From the NCBI RefSeq assembly GCF_009910365.1, contig NZ_CP036423.1:2294001-2358000 (forward strand): a stretch of 64,000 nt of DNA. Reading direction: 5' to 3'. The translations under genes were made by a program, and so were the position numbers. Shown one piece after another: positions 46,933 to 56,970 of this stretch. How positions within the stretch are numbered: the stretch's first letter is position 1; each line of letters starts with the position of its first letter. The notes below the pieces were generated by a model. That model did no database searches and was not told the DNA's origin. It was given only the letters and a program-made list of their open reading frames with translations. This stretch comes from Aequoribacter fuscus. GTDB taxonomy: Bacteria; Pseudomonadota; Gammaproteobacteria; Pseudomonadales; Halieaceae.

Positions 46933-48319
46933 CATCGGCCCAGGCTTGTGGGTCAATATCTAGGTCTTGCCACTCGTCGGCGTCGAATATCGCTTCCTGA
47001 CCGCTCGCAACCTTCTGATCATAATCTCGCAGGAGGCGACGCGCGACCGGCGCAAGCAATGCCAAACCCAGTAAATTCACCACCGCCAACAACCCCATCG
47101 TCAAATCGGCGAAGCTGAAGATGGTTCCCAAATCTTGCATGGAGCCCCAAAACACTAAACCTAAAATCGCCAGCCGAAAGGCATTAAAGAGCTTTTGGTT
47201 CTCTTCGCTGAAGTAGTCCAAGCTATTCTCGCCTAAGTAATAGTTGTATACGATCGAACTAAAGGCAAACAAGATAAGCGCAACACTCACGTAGGTCTCG
47301 CCCCACGCACCCACCTGTTCGGCGACGGCTCGCTGAGTCAGCGCCACGCCCTCGACGCCTTCGGCGCCCGGTGTATAAGCGTCTGACAATAAAATCATAG
47401 CCGCCGTTGCAGTGCACAACAGCAGAGTGTCAATGAAGACGCTAAAGGCTTGGACGATACCTTGATTCACGGGATGCTTTACATAGGCAACCGCCGCCAC
47501 GTTGGGCGCACTTCCCAAACCCGCTTCATTCGAGAACAAGCCCCGACGTACACCCTGCAAAATCGCCGCACCAATACCACCACCAATGGCCGAATCTAGC
47601 CCCAAGGCACTTTTTACGATCATGGCAACAATGCCCGGCAACTCCGCGGCGTGCATGAGCAGAATGTAGACGGCGAGTGCAAAATAACCCACCGCCATCA
47701 AGGGGACGATGACCTCGCTCACTTTCGCAATACGATGAATGCCCCCGAAGATGACAAACGCAACACATACAGTTAACACTAAGCCGCTGGTCAGTGTGCT
47801 AAATCCAAACGACGATTCAAGTGAACTTGCCACCACAAAGGACTGCAAGGCTGGAAACGCCAAACCAAAGGTAATCAGCAAGAGTACCGAATAGACAGCC
47901 GCAAGCTTGGGCTTATTCAAACCGTGCTTGATATAAAATGCTGGCCCCCCTCGGTAATCACCGTTTGGTTCGGCACGTTTAAATAACTGTGCTAACGAGC
48001 ATTCCACCACACTGGTGGCCATACCCATTAACCCAATAAGCCACATCCAAAAAATAGCGCCTGGGCCACCCAAAGTAATGGCGACAGCAACGCCGGCGAT
48101 ATTGCCTGAGCCCACACGGCCAGCAACTGAAACGACCAGGGCTTGGAATGAGCTTAAATGACCCTCCTCATGATGGAACGCGTTGCGCAACACACCGAAC
48201 ATACGGCCAAAGTATCGGAACTGTACCGCGCGAGTGCTTACCGTAAAAAACACCCCCATGGTCAATAGAACGGCGATCAGTACGTAATTCCATAACCAAT
48301 CATTTACGACAGAGATCAT
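46895..48319 (-). CDS. AGCS-family sodium:alanine/glycine symporter
   Basis: Na+-coupled amino-acid symporter of the AGCS family, 474 residues, with about 11 membrane helices. Family signatures are SVAGRVGSGNIAGVAVAITLGGPG (seen from about residue 63), FWMWLIGLMGMA and GLFSNEAGLGSAPN. Substrates are usually alanine or glycine. Its last ~12 codons lie antisense within the 3' end of cls. It follows the NSS symporter gene by only 4 nt, so two Na+ symporters form one operon. Confidence 0.93.
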   Translation of the reverse strand: MISVVNDWLWNYVLIAVLLTMGVFFTVSTRAVQFRYFGRMFGVLRNAFHHEEGHLSSFQALVVSVAGRVGSGNIAGVAVAITLGGPGAIFWMWLIGLMGMATSVVECSLAQLFKRAEPNGDYRGGPAFYIKHGLNKPKLAAVYSVLLLITFGLAFPALQSFVVASSLESSFGFSTLTSGLVLTVCVAFVIFGGIHRIAKVSEVIVPLMAVGYFALAVYILLMHAAELPGIVAMIVKSALGLDSAIGGGIGAAILQGVRRGLFSNEAGLGSAPNVAAVAYVKHPVNQGIVQAFSVFIDTLLLCTATAAMILLSDAYTPGAEGVEGVALTQRAVAEQVGAWGETYVSVALILFAFSSIVYNYYLGENSLDYFSEENQKLFNAFRLAILGLVFWGSMQDLGTIFSFADLTMGLLAVVNLLGLALLAPVARRLLRDYDQKVASGQEAIFDADEWQDLDIDPQAWADVKAPAKTDAPKP

Positions 48320-48323
48320 GGCG

Positions 48324-49673
48324 CTACCCCGCTATACCAAAGTAAAAAATCACAGCCAGAGCGGGGGGCACGACGAAGCGTGTTGTAAAACGCCACACTG
48401 AGTATAAGCCCTCGCTGATCGCAAACTCCTCTTTGCTAAACTCGCCGCGCATGATCCAGCCTGCGAATACCGCAATGAATAAGCCACCCAAGGGCAGAAG
48501 TATTTGATTCGACAGCAAATCCATCGCGTCGTTGAAGTTGAGCCCTGCAACCCGCACATGGTCAAGCACGTTGTAAGACAGCAGGCTCAACACGCTCAAC
48601 GCGGCAACCGCCCCCATGACCACTAATGTCGCTCTGTGGCGCGCCATCGCATGCCGATCTTCCATGTGGGCAATTAAACTCTCGACCAACCCCACCATCG
48701 ACGTAATACCAGCCACTGACAACATGACGAAGAACAAAACAGCAAAGAGATGTCCACCCGGCATTTGCGCAAAGGCGACCGGCAAAGTCTGGAAAATCAA
48801 CCCGGGTCCAGCGGCAGGATCCAGCCCGTTGTTAAATACAGCTGGAAAAATCACCAAGCCCGCTACTAACGCCACGAGCGTGTCCGCAAAGATGATAATA
48901 GCCGCGCTTCTGCTAATCGACACTGACTTGGGCAAATAAGCGCCATAAACCATCATCCCGCCCATCGAGACCCCAATGCTGAAAAATGCTTGCCCTACCG
49001 CTATCAGGAACACATCGGGACCAATCTTTGAAAAATCAGGCGTGAACAACCAAGTAACAGCTTCTGAAAATCCGCCTGCGAACACGTTGTAAATCGCCAA
49101 ACCTATTAAGAGCAAGAACAGCGATGGCATCATGACGCTGACCGCACGCTCAATACCGTCTTTGACCCCAGCGTAAATAATAGCGCCAGTAATTAACAAG
49201 CCCGCCAAGGTGAACAACAACATGCCTTCGGTATTCGCCAGCATGCCACTAAATTCGGTCGCGGCAACTGCGCCGTCATAACCCACAAAGCCTGTCAACA
49301 CAGCTTTGTAGAGATACCACAATACCCAACCCACGATACCGGCGTACACGATTTCGATAGTAAATGCGGCCCATAGCCCCATGCCGCCGACGAAACGCCA
49401 CGCGGTGCTTTTACCGCTTTCTTGCGCCACATTCGCAACCGCGGCCGTAGGGCTACTAGCACCGCGGCGCCCCAGCATAATCTCTGCCATCATGCAGGGA
49501 ATACCGATGACGACGATACAAGCCAAATAGACAAGCACAAACGCAGCACCGCCGTTCTCGCCCGTAACGTAGGGAAAACGCCAGATATTGCCCAAGCCAA
49601 CAGCAAACCCGATCGACGCCATCAAAAAAGTCCATCGAGATGACCAGTGATCTTGTAATCCTGCAGTTGCCAT
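48324..49673 (-). CDS. NSS-family sodium-dependent transporter
   Basis: Neurotransmitter:sodium symporter (LeuT/SNF) family, 449 residues. The first helix carries the Na+-binding GFAVGLGNIWRFPY and NGGAAF motifs, and helix 6 has the typical unwound Gly region (AFFSIGVSMGGM). It probably imports a neutral or aromatic amino acid with Na+; specificity is not predictable. Bacterial members often have 11-12 helices, as here. Confidence 0.93.
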   Translation of the reverse strand: MATAGLQDHWSSRWTFLMASIGFAVGLGNIWRFPYVTGENGGAAFVLVYLACIVVIGIPCMMAEIMLGRRGASSPTAAVANVAQESGKSTAWRFVGGMGLWAAFTIEIVYAGIVGWVLWYLYKAVLTGFVGYDGAVAATEFSGMLANTEGMLLFTLAGLLITGAIIYAGVKDGIERAVSVMMPSLFLLLIGLAIYNVFAGGFSEAVTWLFTPDFSKIGPDVFLIAVGQAFFSIGVSMGGMMVYGAYLPKSVSISRSAAIIIFADTLVALVAGLVIFPAVFNNGLDPAAGPGLIFQTLPVAFAQMPGGHLFAVLFFVMLSVAGITSMVGLVESLIAHMEDRHAMARHRATLVVMGAVAALSVLSLLSYNVLDHVRVAGLNFNDAMDLLSNQILLPLGGLFIAVFAGWIMRGEFSKEEFAISEGLYSVWRFTTRFVVPPALAVIFYFGIAG

Positions 49674-49726
49674 AGCGTACTCCTGTGTTGTTATTGTCGT
49701 AGGTTACCAGCGATGCACTTCGCAGT

Positions 49727-51484
49727 TCAAAGCGGCAAAGGGGCCGTTGCTCGCTGCAGCCAGTCGCGCGTAGCAGAATCCACCAAGGGGCTTATCTCGT
49801 TACATACACGCGCATGATATTGATTTATCCAGCTTATTTCATCGGCGGTCAACATGTCCACTACCATTAGGCGACAATCGAACGGCAGCAAAGTCAGCGT
49901 CTCAAATGCGTAAAAGCCGTCGCGTTCGCCGGGAACGACAACCTGCAGATTTTCACAGCGGATACCGTATTGGTCCTCTTCATAGTAGCCAGGCTCGTTG
50001 GAGACAATCATGCCTTCTTCCAAAGGCGTTGGACTACCTAACTTAGCGATACGCTGGGGACCTTCATGAACGCTCAGATAACTCCCTACACCATGCCCCG
50101 TACCGTGCTCAAAATCCAGCTCGTGTTGCCATAAGAACTGACGCGCCAAACTGTCGAGCTGCATCCCCGAGGTACCTTTTGGGAAGCGGATGCGCGCCAG
50201 GGCAATGTGCCCCTTCAGCACCAACGTGAAGTTGCGTCGCATTTCGGGCGTCGGTTGTCCAATCGCGACCGTTCGAGTCACATCGGTTGTGCCGTCTAAA
50301 TACTGTCCACCACTATCGACTAGGTAGAGCGAGTTGTTCACCAGAGGTCCGGGCAGCCCATTGCGATGATTGTAATGACACAGAGCGCCGTTGGGACCAG
50401 CGGCCGAAATGGTGCTGAAGGATGGCTCTAAGAACTCAGGATTTTGACAGCGAAACTCGTGAAGCTTATCGGCTAATTCTGCTTCATCTGGGAATGTACC
50501 CGCAGCCACGCTCTCGTCAATCCAGGCTAAAAAGGCCGCTTTCGCCGCCGCATCACGTTTGTGCGCCTGTCGAGTACCTTCGACTTCGACCGCGTTCTTA
50601 GCAGCCTTAGCGGCCATAATCGGGCAAGCCTTGGCGATCACATTCACACCTTGAGCCAACATCGTCTGCCAAGAAGCCGCGTTGGTATTCAGCGGATCTG
50701 CGCCTACGTTTTGACCTGAACAAGACGCTAAGACGCTCTCTAATTCACTCGGATTATGCGCCGTTACACCGGTACCCACATGGGCTTGCCAATCGGCTGG
50801 AAGTCGTGAGGATTCGATAAACCATTGAACACTCCCGTCTGCTTTTAACAGCGCGTGGCTTTGCAAAATTGGCAATTGGGGAATATCACTCCCGCGCACG
50901 TTTAACAGCCAAGAAACAGACTCGGGTAAGAATACCCAAAAGCCATCCAATCCCATCGATTGCAGTGTTTGGCCTAGGCGAGTGCGTTTTGATAGCGAAG
51001 ACTCACCGGTGTAACGTTCCGCAAGACTAAAACCTTGCCGCGCAACGACCTCAGGTCGGTCTGCCCATACAGCATCAATGACATTTTGTTGCGTATCAAG
51101 CAGCTCACGGCCACCCAACAAACTTTGCCAGCGCTCAAATTGCGTCTGACATACGGTCTTAGCGTCGACACCAATGTTGCCCTTGACGTCTGTATTCGCT
51201 TCAACCCACGCCATGGCTTGGGCATCACTTAAATCACCAATTTCAAAATCGGCCGTATCGACCTGACGTTTGACCTGAACGGTGTAGCGCCCATCCACAA
51301 ATACAGCCGCACTGGTCAGCGTCACAATCACTAAACCCGCCGATCCCGTGAATTTGCTCACAAATCTCATACGCTCATTTGATTCGGGGATATATTCCCC
51401 TAAAAACTCATCGGCGCGCGGAACGATTAACGCATCTAAACCCTGCCGCTGCATTTGGTGACGCAACTCTGAAAGCACTGCCAC
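49727..51484 (-). CDS. Xaa-Pro aminopeptidase (M24B), long form
   Basis: A 585-residue aminopeptidase P-family enzyme, longer than E. coli PepP (~440), with two creatinase-like N-terminal domains before the pita-bread M24 catalytic domain, as in eukaryotic cytosolic aminopeptidase P. Metal ligands are the Asp in LVDSGGQYLDGTTDVTR (two Asp), His in GTGHGVG, and Glu in SNEPGYYEED and IRCENL. It removes N-terminal residues before proline. Start is GTG, 4 nt after AAGGAGG; no signal peptide, so cytosolic. It precedes the two Na+ symporters by 53 nt, suggesting amino-acid/peptide use. Confidence 0.92.
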   Translation of the reverse strand: MAVLSELRHQMQRQGLDALIVPRADEFLGEYIPESNERMRFVSKFTGSAGLVIVTLTSAAVFVDGRYTVQVKRQVDTADFEIGDLSDAQAMAWVEANTDVKGNIGVDAKTVCQTQFERWQSLLGGRELLDTQQNVIDAVWADRPEVVARQGFSLAERYTGESSLSKRTRLGQTLQSMGLDGFWVFLPESVSWLLNVRGSDIPQLPILQSHALLKADGSVQWFIESSRLPADWQAHVGTGVTAHNPSELESVLASCSGQNVGADPLNTNAASWQTMLAQGVNVIAKACPIMAAKAAKNAVEVEGTRQAHKRDAAAKAAFLAWIDESVAAGTFPDEAELADKLHEFRCQNPEFLEPSFSTISAAGPNGALCHYNHRNGLPGPLVNNSLYLVDSGGQYLDGTTDVTRTVAIGQPTPEMRRNFTLVLKGHIALARIRFPKGTSGMQLDSLARQFLWQHELDFEHGTGHGVGSYLSVHEGPQRIAKLGSPTPLEEGMIVSNEPGYYEEDQYGIRCENLQVVVPGERDGFYAFETLTLLPFDCRLMVVDMLTADEISWINQYHARVCNEISPLVDSATRDWLQRATAPLPL

Positions 51485-51511
51485 ATGGCCTCCTTAAAAG
51501 TGAAGATCAGT

Positions 51512-52264
51512 TCAATACTGACCTGATAATTTGATGCGCAATCCCTCACCCTCGGGCTGCGCAAGTAACGATAGATTTTGACGCAAACGCTGTTCGGCTG
51601 GACCACTAGGCTCAATCAACAAATCAACCGTGTAGTTTTGATCTTTGGCTCGCAATTCGCCTGCTGCCTGGACAGCACCTTTGAGGGTGGTAACGGAACC
51701 GATGATATCTGGCCCCTCAGAAGTCAGAGCCAACTCGTAAGAACCCAAACGAACGCGATCGGTCTGTGTTAGCCATACCGCATCTATCCAGCGCAAAGAT
51801 CCCGTCAAGGCCAATACACCTCGGCTTTGCGACCACTGCAAATCCGGAAAGCTGAATTCAAAGGCACCGTCTACTGCCAGTGGTGCAAACAAGCGCACAA
51901 TGGCGGCAGGAATACGGCCCCGAACATTCTCTAATTGTATCGATTCCAAGGAATCCAGGGTCACTTTGGCCTGCATCCATTGACTGCCGAGCTCGGTGGA
52001 AAACGCGACGGTTGGCGACAACGACAGCAAACTCATCGGCGATAACTGCCATTCGACCTGCCCCCAACTGATAATTTCGCCGTTAGCACGCGCCGACAAA
52101 CTTTGGGCTTTGCCCCTCCAAATCGACCCGTGAACGCCCTCTAGATAGACATGTTGTTGAGCCAGCGGTTTCACCAGAAAGCTGGCGGGGGTATTCACGA
52201 GCACACTACCCACGAACACCACCAGAACTAGACTCAAGGCATAGCGCAGTTTCAATTTAGCCAC
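51512..52264 (-). CDS. gspN: Type II secretion system protein N
   Basis: The last gene of the gsp operon, 250 residues. One N-terminal membrane helix (about 7-26) ends in VNTPASFLV, followed by a mainly beta periplasmic domain; both fit GspN, an accessory inner-membrane component absent from some systems. Starts at GTG 52264, which overlaps the gspM stop by 8 nt; an in-frame ATG 13 codons upstream reads further into gspM. The pattern GVHGSIWRGKA is typical of the family. Confidence 0.85.
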   Translation of the reverse strand: MAKLKLRYALSLVLVVFVGSVLVNTPASFLVKPLAQQHVYLEGVHGSIWRGKAQSLSARANGEIISWGQVEWQLSPMSLLSLSPTVAFSTELGSQWMQAKVTLDSLESIQLENVRGRIPAAIVRLFAPLAVDGAFEFSFPDLQWSQSRGVLALTGSLRWIDAVWLTQTDRVRLGSYELALTSEGPDIIGSVTTLKGAVQAAGELRAKDQNYTVDLLIEPSGPAEQRLRQNLSLLAQPEGEGLRIKLSGQY

Positions 52265-52727
52265 CCTGTGCCAGACGAATCGTCGCGGCAACCATTCCCA
52301 CATCGGACTGCGATAAGTTCACTTCGCGCACGATAACACCCTGCTCGATTTCTAGAGCGTGTAAAAATTGGGCAACGTCATTGAACACAACGCCTTCGAA
52401 CCTGACCTGTAACTCCCCATTACTGCTGGGCTGCAAACGAGCAATGGGCAAACCTTCAGCCTGACTCGCCTGGTTAATCAAGTTCATCAAGGTGGTTTTA
52501 GGTCCTGCGGCGCTGTCTTTACCTCGTAGGCCATTGATCTCGGCAACCATCGCGTTGACTCGTTGCTTAACCTCCAGTGCTCGCGCGTTTTGCTGAAGTG
52601 CCTCGTCTCTGGCGTCTGCGAGGGGACCCAATACGCCCATGAGCAGGCTGTAACACAGCACAAAGACGCCAAGCACAGCCAAACTGAGCTGTTCACTTTG
52701 TGTTCGAGCTAAAAACCATGCTTTCAT
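52257..52727 (-). CDS. gspM: Type II secretion system protein M
   Basis: GspM, 156 residues, an inner-membrane protein with one N-terminal transmembrane helix (about 16-35), a coiled region and a C-terminal ferredoxin-like periplasmic domain. It binds GspL and helps place the GspE ATPase. Shares one nucleotide with the gspL stop and overlaps gspN by 8 nt. Confidence 0.88.
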   Translation of the reverse strand: MKAWFLARTQSEQLSLAVLGVFVLCYSLLMGVLGPLADARDEALQQNARALEVKQRVNAMVAEINGLRGKDSAAGPKTTLMNLINQASQAEGLPIARLQPSSNGELQVRFEGVVFNDVAQFLHALEIEQGVIVREVNLSQSDVGMVAATIRLAQGG

Positions 52728-53914
52728 TATTGCCCCCCCACGCGCAGTCGAGCACGTACCTGGTCACCCTGGGCACTAGAATTTTCCAATTCGACCTTGA
52801 GACCGGCACTCGCGAGTTTCGAGCGCAACGTTTCCAGAGCGTCGAAATCTGACGCCATTAAGGTTAAGCCCAGCTGGCTGTTGCGATCGGTGTAGTTTAA
52901 ATTGATGAGTTGTGTACCCGGTACCGCGTTAAGAACGGCGCCTGCCTGCTCCAATAAACTCATAAATCCGGCGCTTTGCGCATCGCCCCGCAACGATCGC
53001 AACTGTCGTTCTAGCTGCTTTTCGGCATCCACGATCGCACCCTGAGGATACACTTCACGGTAGCGTGTTTCGATATCGCGCCTTATGTCTAAATTTACAC
53101 TTTGCGCCTGCTGGAACTGCGAGTATGACAGTACTCCCTGAATGAGCGCTGCACCCAAAAGAGTCGCGGCGACCCAGCGCCACTGCTGCCACCAACTCGC
53201 CCATGGTAAAATTGGGGCATAACTGCCCTGACGTAAATTCAGCAAAGCTGGAACTTCGCTGCTCATCATGACAGCATCCAACCAACCACCCTTACGCACC
53301 AGCATTAAGTCTCTCAGTGTGGCATCTAAGTCCGGAAGCTGAGATTCCGATGAGCTATACACCACAATAGAGTCCGGCGCGCCAGACTCTAAACTGGCGC
53401 TTAAAAATACGTTTAACAAGTCAGGCTGACACACGAACGCACGTTCGTCAGAGACCCTGACAAGACAGCGGCTGGCTTCGACGACTACGACCCATTGGTT
53501 TGAAGATACGGGTAACAGCAGAGTGTCGGGCACCCATTGTCCAACAGGACTCATCGCAGGTTCTTGCTGCCAGTCGTCCATTAACGCTTTGCGAACAACA
53601 GCGACTGCGATTTCACCCTCATTGAGCCATCGGTGGGCAAAATGCAACTCGTCAATGTCTTCTGCCAGCCGATCTTCTAAACTGTAGGGCAAAGACTGCG
53701 AGAGCAGCTTGCGTTCGGCCTTTTCGACCTGATGGGTCAACAAGGTCGCTTGTTCACTGGGAAAAGCAAACACAACTGAACTGCGATCGTTTTGCAGAAG
53801 AGCATGAAGTTGTGCCATGCCATCCGGCGTCGCAAGCGGCACAGGCGTCGCGTGTACTTGCAGACGCTGCAGCACCAAAACTCCCGATTCATCGTATTTG
53901 ATTACGGCTTTCAC
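52727..53914 (-). CDS. gspL: Type II secretion system protein L
   Basis: GspL, about 395 residues: an N-terminal cytoplasmic actin-like domain (about 1-240) that recruits the GspE ATPase, a transmembrane helix (WRWVAATLLGAALIQGVL, about 248-265) and a periplasmic ferredoxin-like domain that contacts GspM. I prefer GTG 53914, 6 nt after GAGG, over an in-frame TTG 6 nt upstream. It lies 22 nt after the gspK stop. Confidence 0.88.
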   Translation of the reverse strand: MKAVIKYDESGVLVLQRLQVHATPVPLATPDGMAQLHALLQNDRSSVVFAFPSEQATLLTHQVEKAERKLLSQSLPYSLEDRLAEDIDELHFAHRWLNEGEIAVAVVRKALMDDWQQEPAMSPVGQWVPDTLLLPVSSNQWVVVVEASRCLVRVSDERAFVCQPDLLNVFLSASLESGAPDSIVVYSSSESQLPDLDATLRDLMLVRKGGWLDAVMMSSEVPALLNLRQGSYAPILPWASWWQQWRWVAATLLGAALIQGVLSYSQFQQAQSVNLDIRRDIETRYREVYPQGAIVDAEKQLERQLRSLRGDAQSAGFMSLLEQAGAVLNAVPGTQLINLNYTDRNSQLGLTLMASDFDALETLRSKLASAGLKVELENSSAQGDQVRARLRVGGQ

Positions 53915-53936
53915 ACCCAACCTCGTTTGTTGGTTA

Positions 53937-54956
53937 TCATAAACTCGTTCCTTGCACCCGAGTCAGCACGCGAAACTGCCCGTTTTTGCGCGATAGCACA
54001 GAGTATAGTTGCTGAGGCCGTTCTGCAACGGAGGCCTCGGCCATGAGTAAAAATGTATTCGTTTTTTCGGTCAACAAAGGCTGCAGCGCAGCTCGGTCAT
54101 TCTCGGCAAAAAACGGATCTTGCAACAATTCATCCACCGAGCCAAACCCGAGCTGATCGCGTTGCTCGACCAACATTTGCACGTCAGATGCCAATTTTGG
54201 TTCAAGCTGCTCGCCACCGGGCAAAGCCTGCAGCACTTGCGCAGGCGCCGTATGAATGTTTATTTTACCACCGTCATCGGGCCAAATCGTCACCAGAGGC
54301 GCCAACTGCTGATAGATTTCCCAGGTAACCCCTTCAATGGCCATCAGCTCGCTGGGACTAACCCACATCCGATTGGCTGCGCGATAAGGTGGCTGCTTAG
54401 ACTGATACACCAAATCCTCAGCCCCATTGGACCGAGGGTTGTTATCACCATCGAGCCAATCACCAATCGCGTTGACAATGGCCACGGCTTGAAAACGGTC
54501 GAGCAAAGGGCCGTCCTCATTACCCAACGTCAGTAGCAAGCGTACAAAAATGCGCTGATCTAAGGTCAGAGCGGAAGAATCCGTGGCCCCGGTGTTACCA
54601 ACCAAGGTATTCAAGTTAAAACGCCCCTCTAAATCCTCCAACCGACCCACTAAATAGCCGCCTTCGTCCAGAGGATAGGGCGGGCTCTGCTCGGCCCAAA
54701 CTTCCATGAGCGTGTCGCGCGGCACCTCGGTTTGTGCGTCCAGCTCGTTATCGAGCTGCAGTAAATTGAAGGCCAATTGCTCTGCTCCCAACAAGTAAGC
54801 ATAGGTCTGCTGACCCTGAAAACCGTTAGCCATTCGCTGATAAAACAGCTGACCCTCTTTTTCAATGCTGACCAACAACGCCGCGCACAGAGCAAAGATG
54901 AGTAGCGCAACCACCAGCGCGGCACCGCTTTGACGACTAGGATTGCGGCAATACAT
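53937..54956 (-). CDS. gspK: Type II secretion minor pseudopilin GspK
   Basis: GspK, 339 residues, the large minor pseudopilin that caps the pseudopilus tip with GspI and GspJ. The prepilin leader is MYCRNPSRQSG, cleaved before AALVVALLI; as usual for GspK it lacks Glu5. SAM-like helical domain motifs (GRFNLNTLV; INIHTAPAQVLQALP) follow. The ATG at 54956 overlaps the gspJ stop by 20 nt; a 10-residue longer form is rejected. Confidence 0.92.
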   Translation of the reverse strand: MYCRNPSRQSGAALVVALLIFALCAALLVSIEKEGQLFYQRMANGFQGQQTYAYLLGAEQLAFNLLQLDNELDAQTEVPRDTLMEVWAEQSPPYPLDEGGYLVGRLEDLEGRFNLNTLVGNTGATDSSALTLDQRIFVRLLLTLGNEDGPLLDRFQAVAIVNAIGDWLDGDNNPRSNGAEDLVYQSKQPPYRAANRMWVSPSELMAIEGVTWEIYQQLAPLVTIWPDDGGKINIHTAPAQVLQALPGGEQLEPKLASDVQMLVEQRDQLGFGSVDELLQDPFFAENDRAALQPLLTEKTNTFLLMAEASVAERPQQLYSVLSRKNGQFRVLTRVQGTSL

Positions 54957-55614
54957 ACACGCGCTCCATATCCCCGAGGCCATCAATTGTCAGGCGTATT
55001 TCTAGCGCCACGGGTAAATCCTGATTAGGTGTTCCCTCGACGCCCCAATCTCGCAGCCACCGTGAGGTATCAAGCGCGCCATCACTCGGACGCGACGGCA
55101 GACTCGAGATCAACTCGGGCGACAAAAACACGACTTCGAACCGGGTCACTCCCTCTAACATCGCTACGGCGCCATCGCCGGGCACCGTTGGGTTATCCGG
55201 ATCGAGTCGATAGCTGCGGTCGAGCACGGTCGAACGCATGCGATACAAGGTGTTATCGTCTACGTAGTAATACACGCGTTCTAGGTGGCTGCGCGGCGTC
55301 GACCCCATACTCATCCAACCTGAGCGGGTCAAACCCAACATCCCCCGATAACTGTCACCACCGATCATAGCGGGCTCGGTAAAACCCAGCTCGTCGCGAA
55401 TTGAGCGATTAACGCTTTGATTCACATCGCGGCTGATCATGCGCAACGCTTTGCTGAGCTCGCTTGTTCTGTTCATCGCCTGGCGAGTTTGGTCTAGGCT
55501 ATCTAACACCGCCGATAAACCGCTGTAGGCAATGCTTGCGACCACCACAGTCAGGGCCATGGCAATCAGCACCTCGATCAGTGTAAAACCTTGCTGTTTG
55601 CTCGCGCTCTTCAT
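54937..55614 (-). CDS. gspJ: Type II secretion minor pseudopilin GspJ
   Basis: GspJ, 225 residues, with a prepilin N terminus MKSASKQQG then FTLIEVLIAMAL including the conserved Glu5. Part of the tip complex with GspH, GspI and GspK. Overlaps gspI by 4 nt and gspK by 20 nt. Confidence 0.92.
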   Translation of the reverse strand: MKSASKQQGFTLIEVLIAMALTVVVASIAYSGLSAVLDSLDQTRQAMNRTSELSKALRMISRDVNQSVNRSIRDELGFTEPAMIGGDSYRGMLGLTRSGWMSMGSTPRSHLERVYYYVDDNTLYRMRSTVLDRSYRLDPDNPTVPGDGAVAMLEGVTRFEVVFLSPELISSLPSRPSDGALDTSRWLRDWGVEGTPNQDLPVALEIRLTIDGLGDMERVYVLPQS

Positions 55615-56003
55615 TGCGAGCCCTCTTCACGCAGAAAAAACACGTGCGTTAACAAGGGCAACTCGTCGTCCTCGGCAGCAAAGATTTTGAGTTCGTAACG
55701 AAAAAAGAAGTCTACTGGGGTTTTTTCTTTTGTTAACAACCAGCTCCACTGACGATTCGCAAAGGTAACTTCGCCGGTTTGTTTACCATCAAGCGTAAAG
55801 CCACGGGTTTGTGTAAGCAGGTGAACTTCGGCCCACTTGTTTTCAATCACTTGCGAGGCCAGCCATTTGTCGCGCAAATACCCGGTGTTATCGACTTGCT
55901 GCATATAAACGAATAGCAGAGCCGGAAGGGCCACCGCCACCACAGCCAAAGCGACCATCACCTCAACCAAGGTAAATCCGCGCTGTCGTTTTGAGGATCT
56001 CAT
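55611..56003 (-). CDS. gspI: Type II secretion minor pseudopilin GspI
   Basis: GspI, 130 residues, with leader MRSSKRQRG then FTLVEVMVALAV and the ALPALLF kink. Starts at ATG 56003 overlapping the gspH stop by 4 nt; an upstream frame extension of 18 residues within gspH is rejected. Confidence 0.92.
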   Translation of the reverse strand: MRSSKRQRGFTLVEVMVALAVVAVALPALLFVYMQQVDNTGYLRDKWLASQVIENKWAEVHLLTQTRGFTLDGKQTGEVTFANRQWSWLLTKEKTPVDFFFRYELKIFAAEDDELPLLTHVFFLREEGSQ

Positions 56004-56539
56004 CGCTGCTCCAGTATCGCTGTTGCACCACCGAAGATCGTCCACTCCACGCGCCAAAATCGCGAGGTGTCATTGTCATCGGTTACGATTAGACGGCCCG
56101 CGCTCATTTCGCCACTGGGCAGCAAACGCAACACAGGTTGCCACTGTTCGGTCTCGACGGGGCGCGCCTTGATATCTACCAAGGTACCTTCTACTTCTAA
56201 ATCGACCTCGAGTTCAGCATCAAACCGCAGGGCTTGGCTTAGCACCTGATCATTCGCACTGACCCAGCGGTTGTCTTCGATATATTTATAAGTAAACAGG
56301 ATGTCGCGGCTGTCCGATGTTGCGCGCTCTGCAAATAAGCCATACACGGCGTTGGCGTACTCCGCTTCTTCTAGGGCGTAGTTCAAGGTTCGCGCGAACT
56401 GCTGGGCGGCGTCTTGCGCTAGACGATCGCGTGTGGGCGAACTGACATTGAGCATAACCACCGAGGCAACCATCACAATCACGAATACTGCGACCAGTAT
56501 TTCGATTAACGAAAATCCTCGGTGACGCTCAACTCGCAT
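56000..56539 (-). CDS. gspH: Type II secretion minor pseudopilin GspH
   Basis: GspH, 179 residues, leader MRVERHRG then FSLIEILVAVFVI. A minor pseudopilin that joins the tip complex to the GspG pilus. ATG 56539 shares one nucleotide with the gspG stop. Confidence 0.9.
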   Translation of the reverse strand: MRVERHRGFSLIEILVAVFVIVMVASVVMLNVSSPTRDRLAQDAAQQFARTLNYALEEAEYANAVYGLFAERATSDSRDILFTYKYIEDNRWVSANDQVLSQALRFDAELEVDLEVEGTLVDIKARPVETEQWQPVLRLLPSGEMSAGRLIVTDDNDTSRFWRVEWTIFGGATAILEQR

Positions 56540-56967
56540 TAGGCGGTCGGCTTGGTCCAATTACCGATGTCGGCGTTTTGCTCTTCACCGCCTGACAGAC
56601 CATCTGCGCCTAGCGAGTAAATATCGACTTCGCCATTTTCGCCAGGCTGCAAGTACAGGTAAGGTCGACCCCATGGATCCAGTGGCAACTCGGGCAAGTA
56701 ACCACCCTTTTTAAAATTGCGGGGCTCAGGGGCGATCGAGCTAGGGGCGACTAGAGCCTCTAAACCCTGCTCTGTGGAAGGATAGACGTAGTTATCGAGC
56801 CGATAAATCTTAAGCGCTGTTTCAATCGCTTTAAAATCCGCATAGACCTTCTGCACCCTTGCCTCGTCTGCCCGATTTAATACCGTTGGCGCCACGACAC
56901 TGATTAGCAGTCCCATAATGACTAGTACGACTAAGATCTCGATTAAAGAAAACCCTTGCTGTTTCAT
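56539..56967 (-). CDS. gspG: Type II secretion major pseudopilin GspG
   Basis: GspG, 142 residues, the main pseudopilus subunit. The leader is short (MKQQG, then FSLIEILVVLVIM). The C-terminal half has the GspG calcium-binding region and the LPLDPWGRPYLYL and SLGADG motifs that separate it from type IV pilins. It must be processed by a prepilin peptidase encoded elsewhere (no gspO here). Confidence 0.96.
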   Translation of the reverse strand: MKQQGFSLIEILVVLVIMGLLISVVAPTVLNRADEARVQKVYADFKAIETALKIYRLDNYVYPSTEQGLEALVAPSSIAPEPRNFKKGGYLPELPLDPWGRPYLYLQPGENGEVDIYSLGADGLSGGEEQNADIGNWTKPTA

Positions 56968-56970
56968 TCG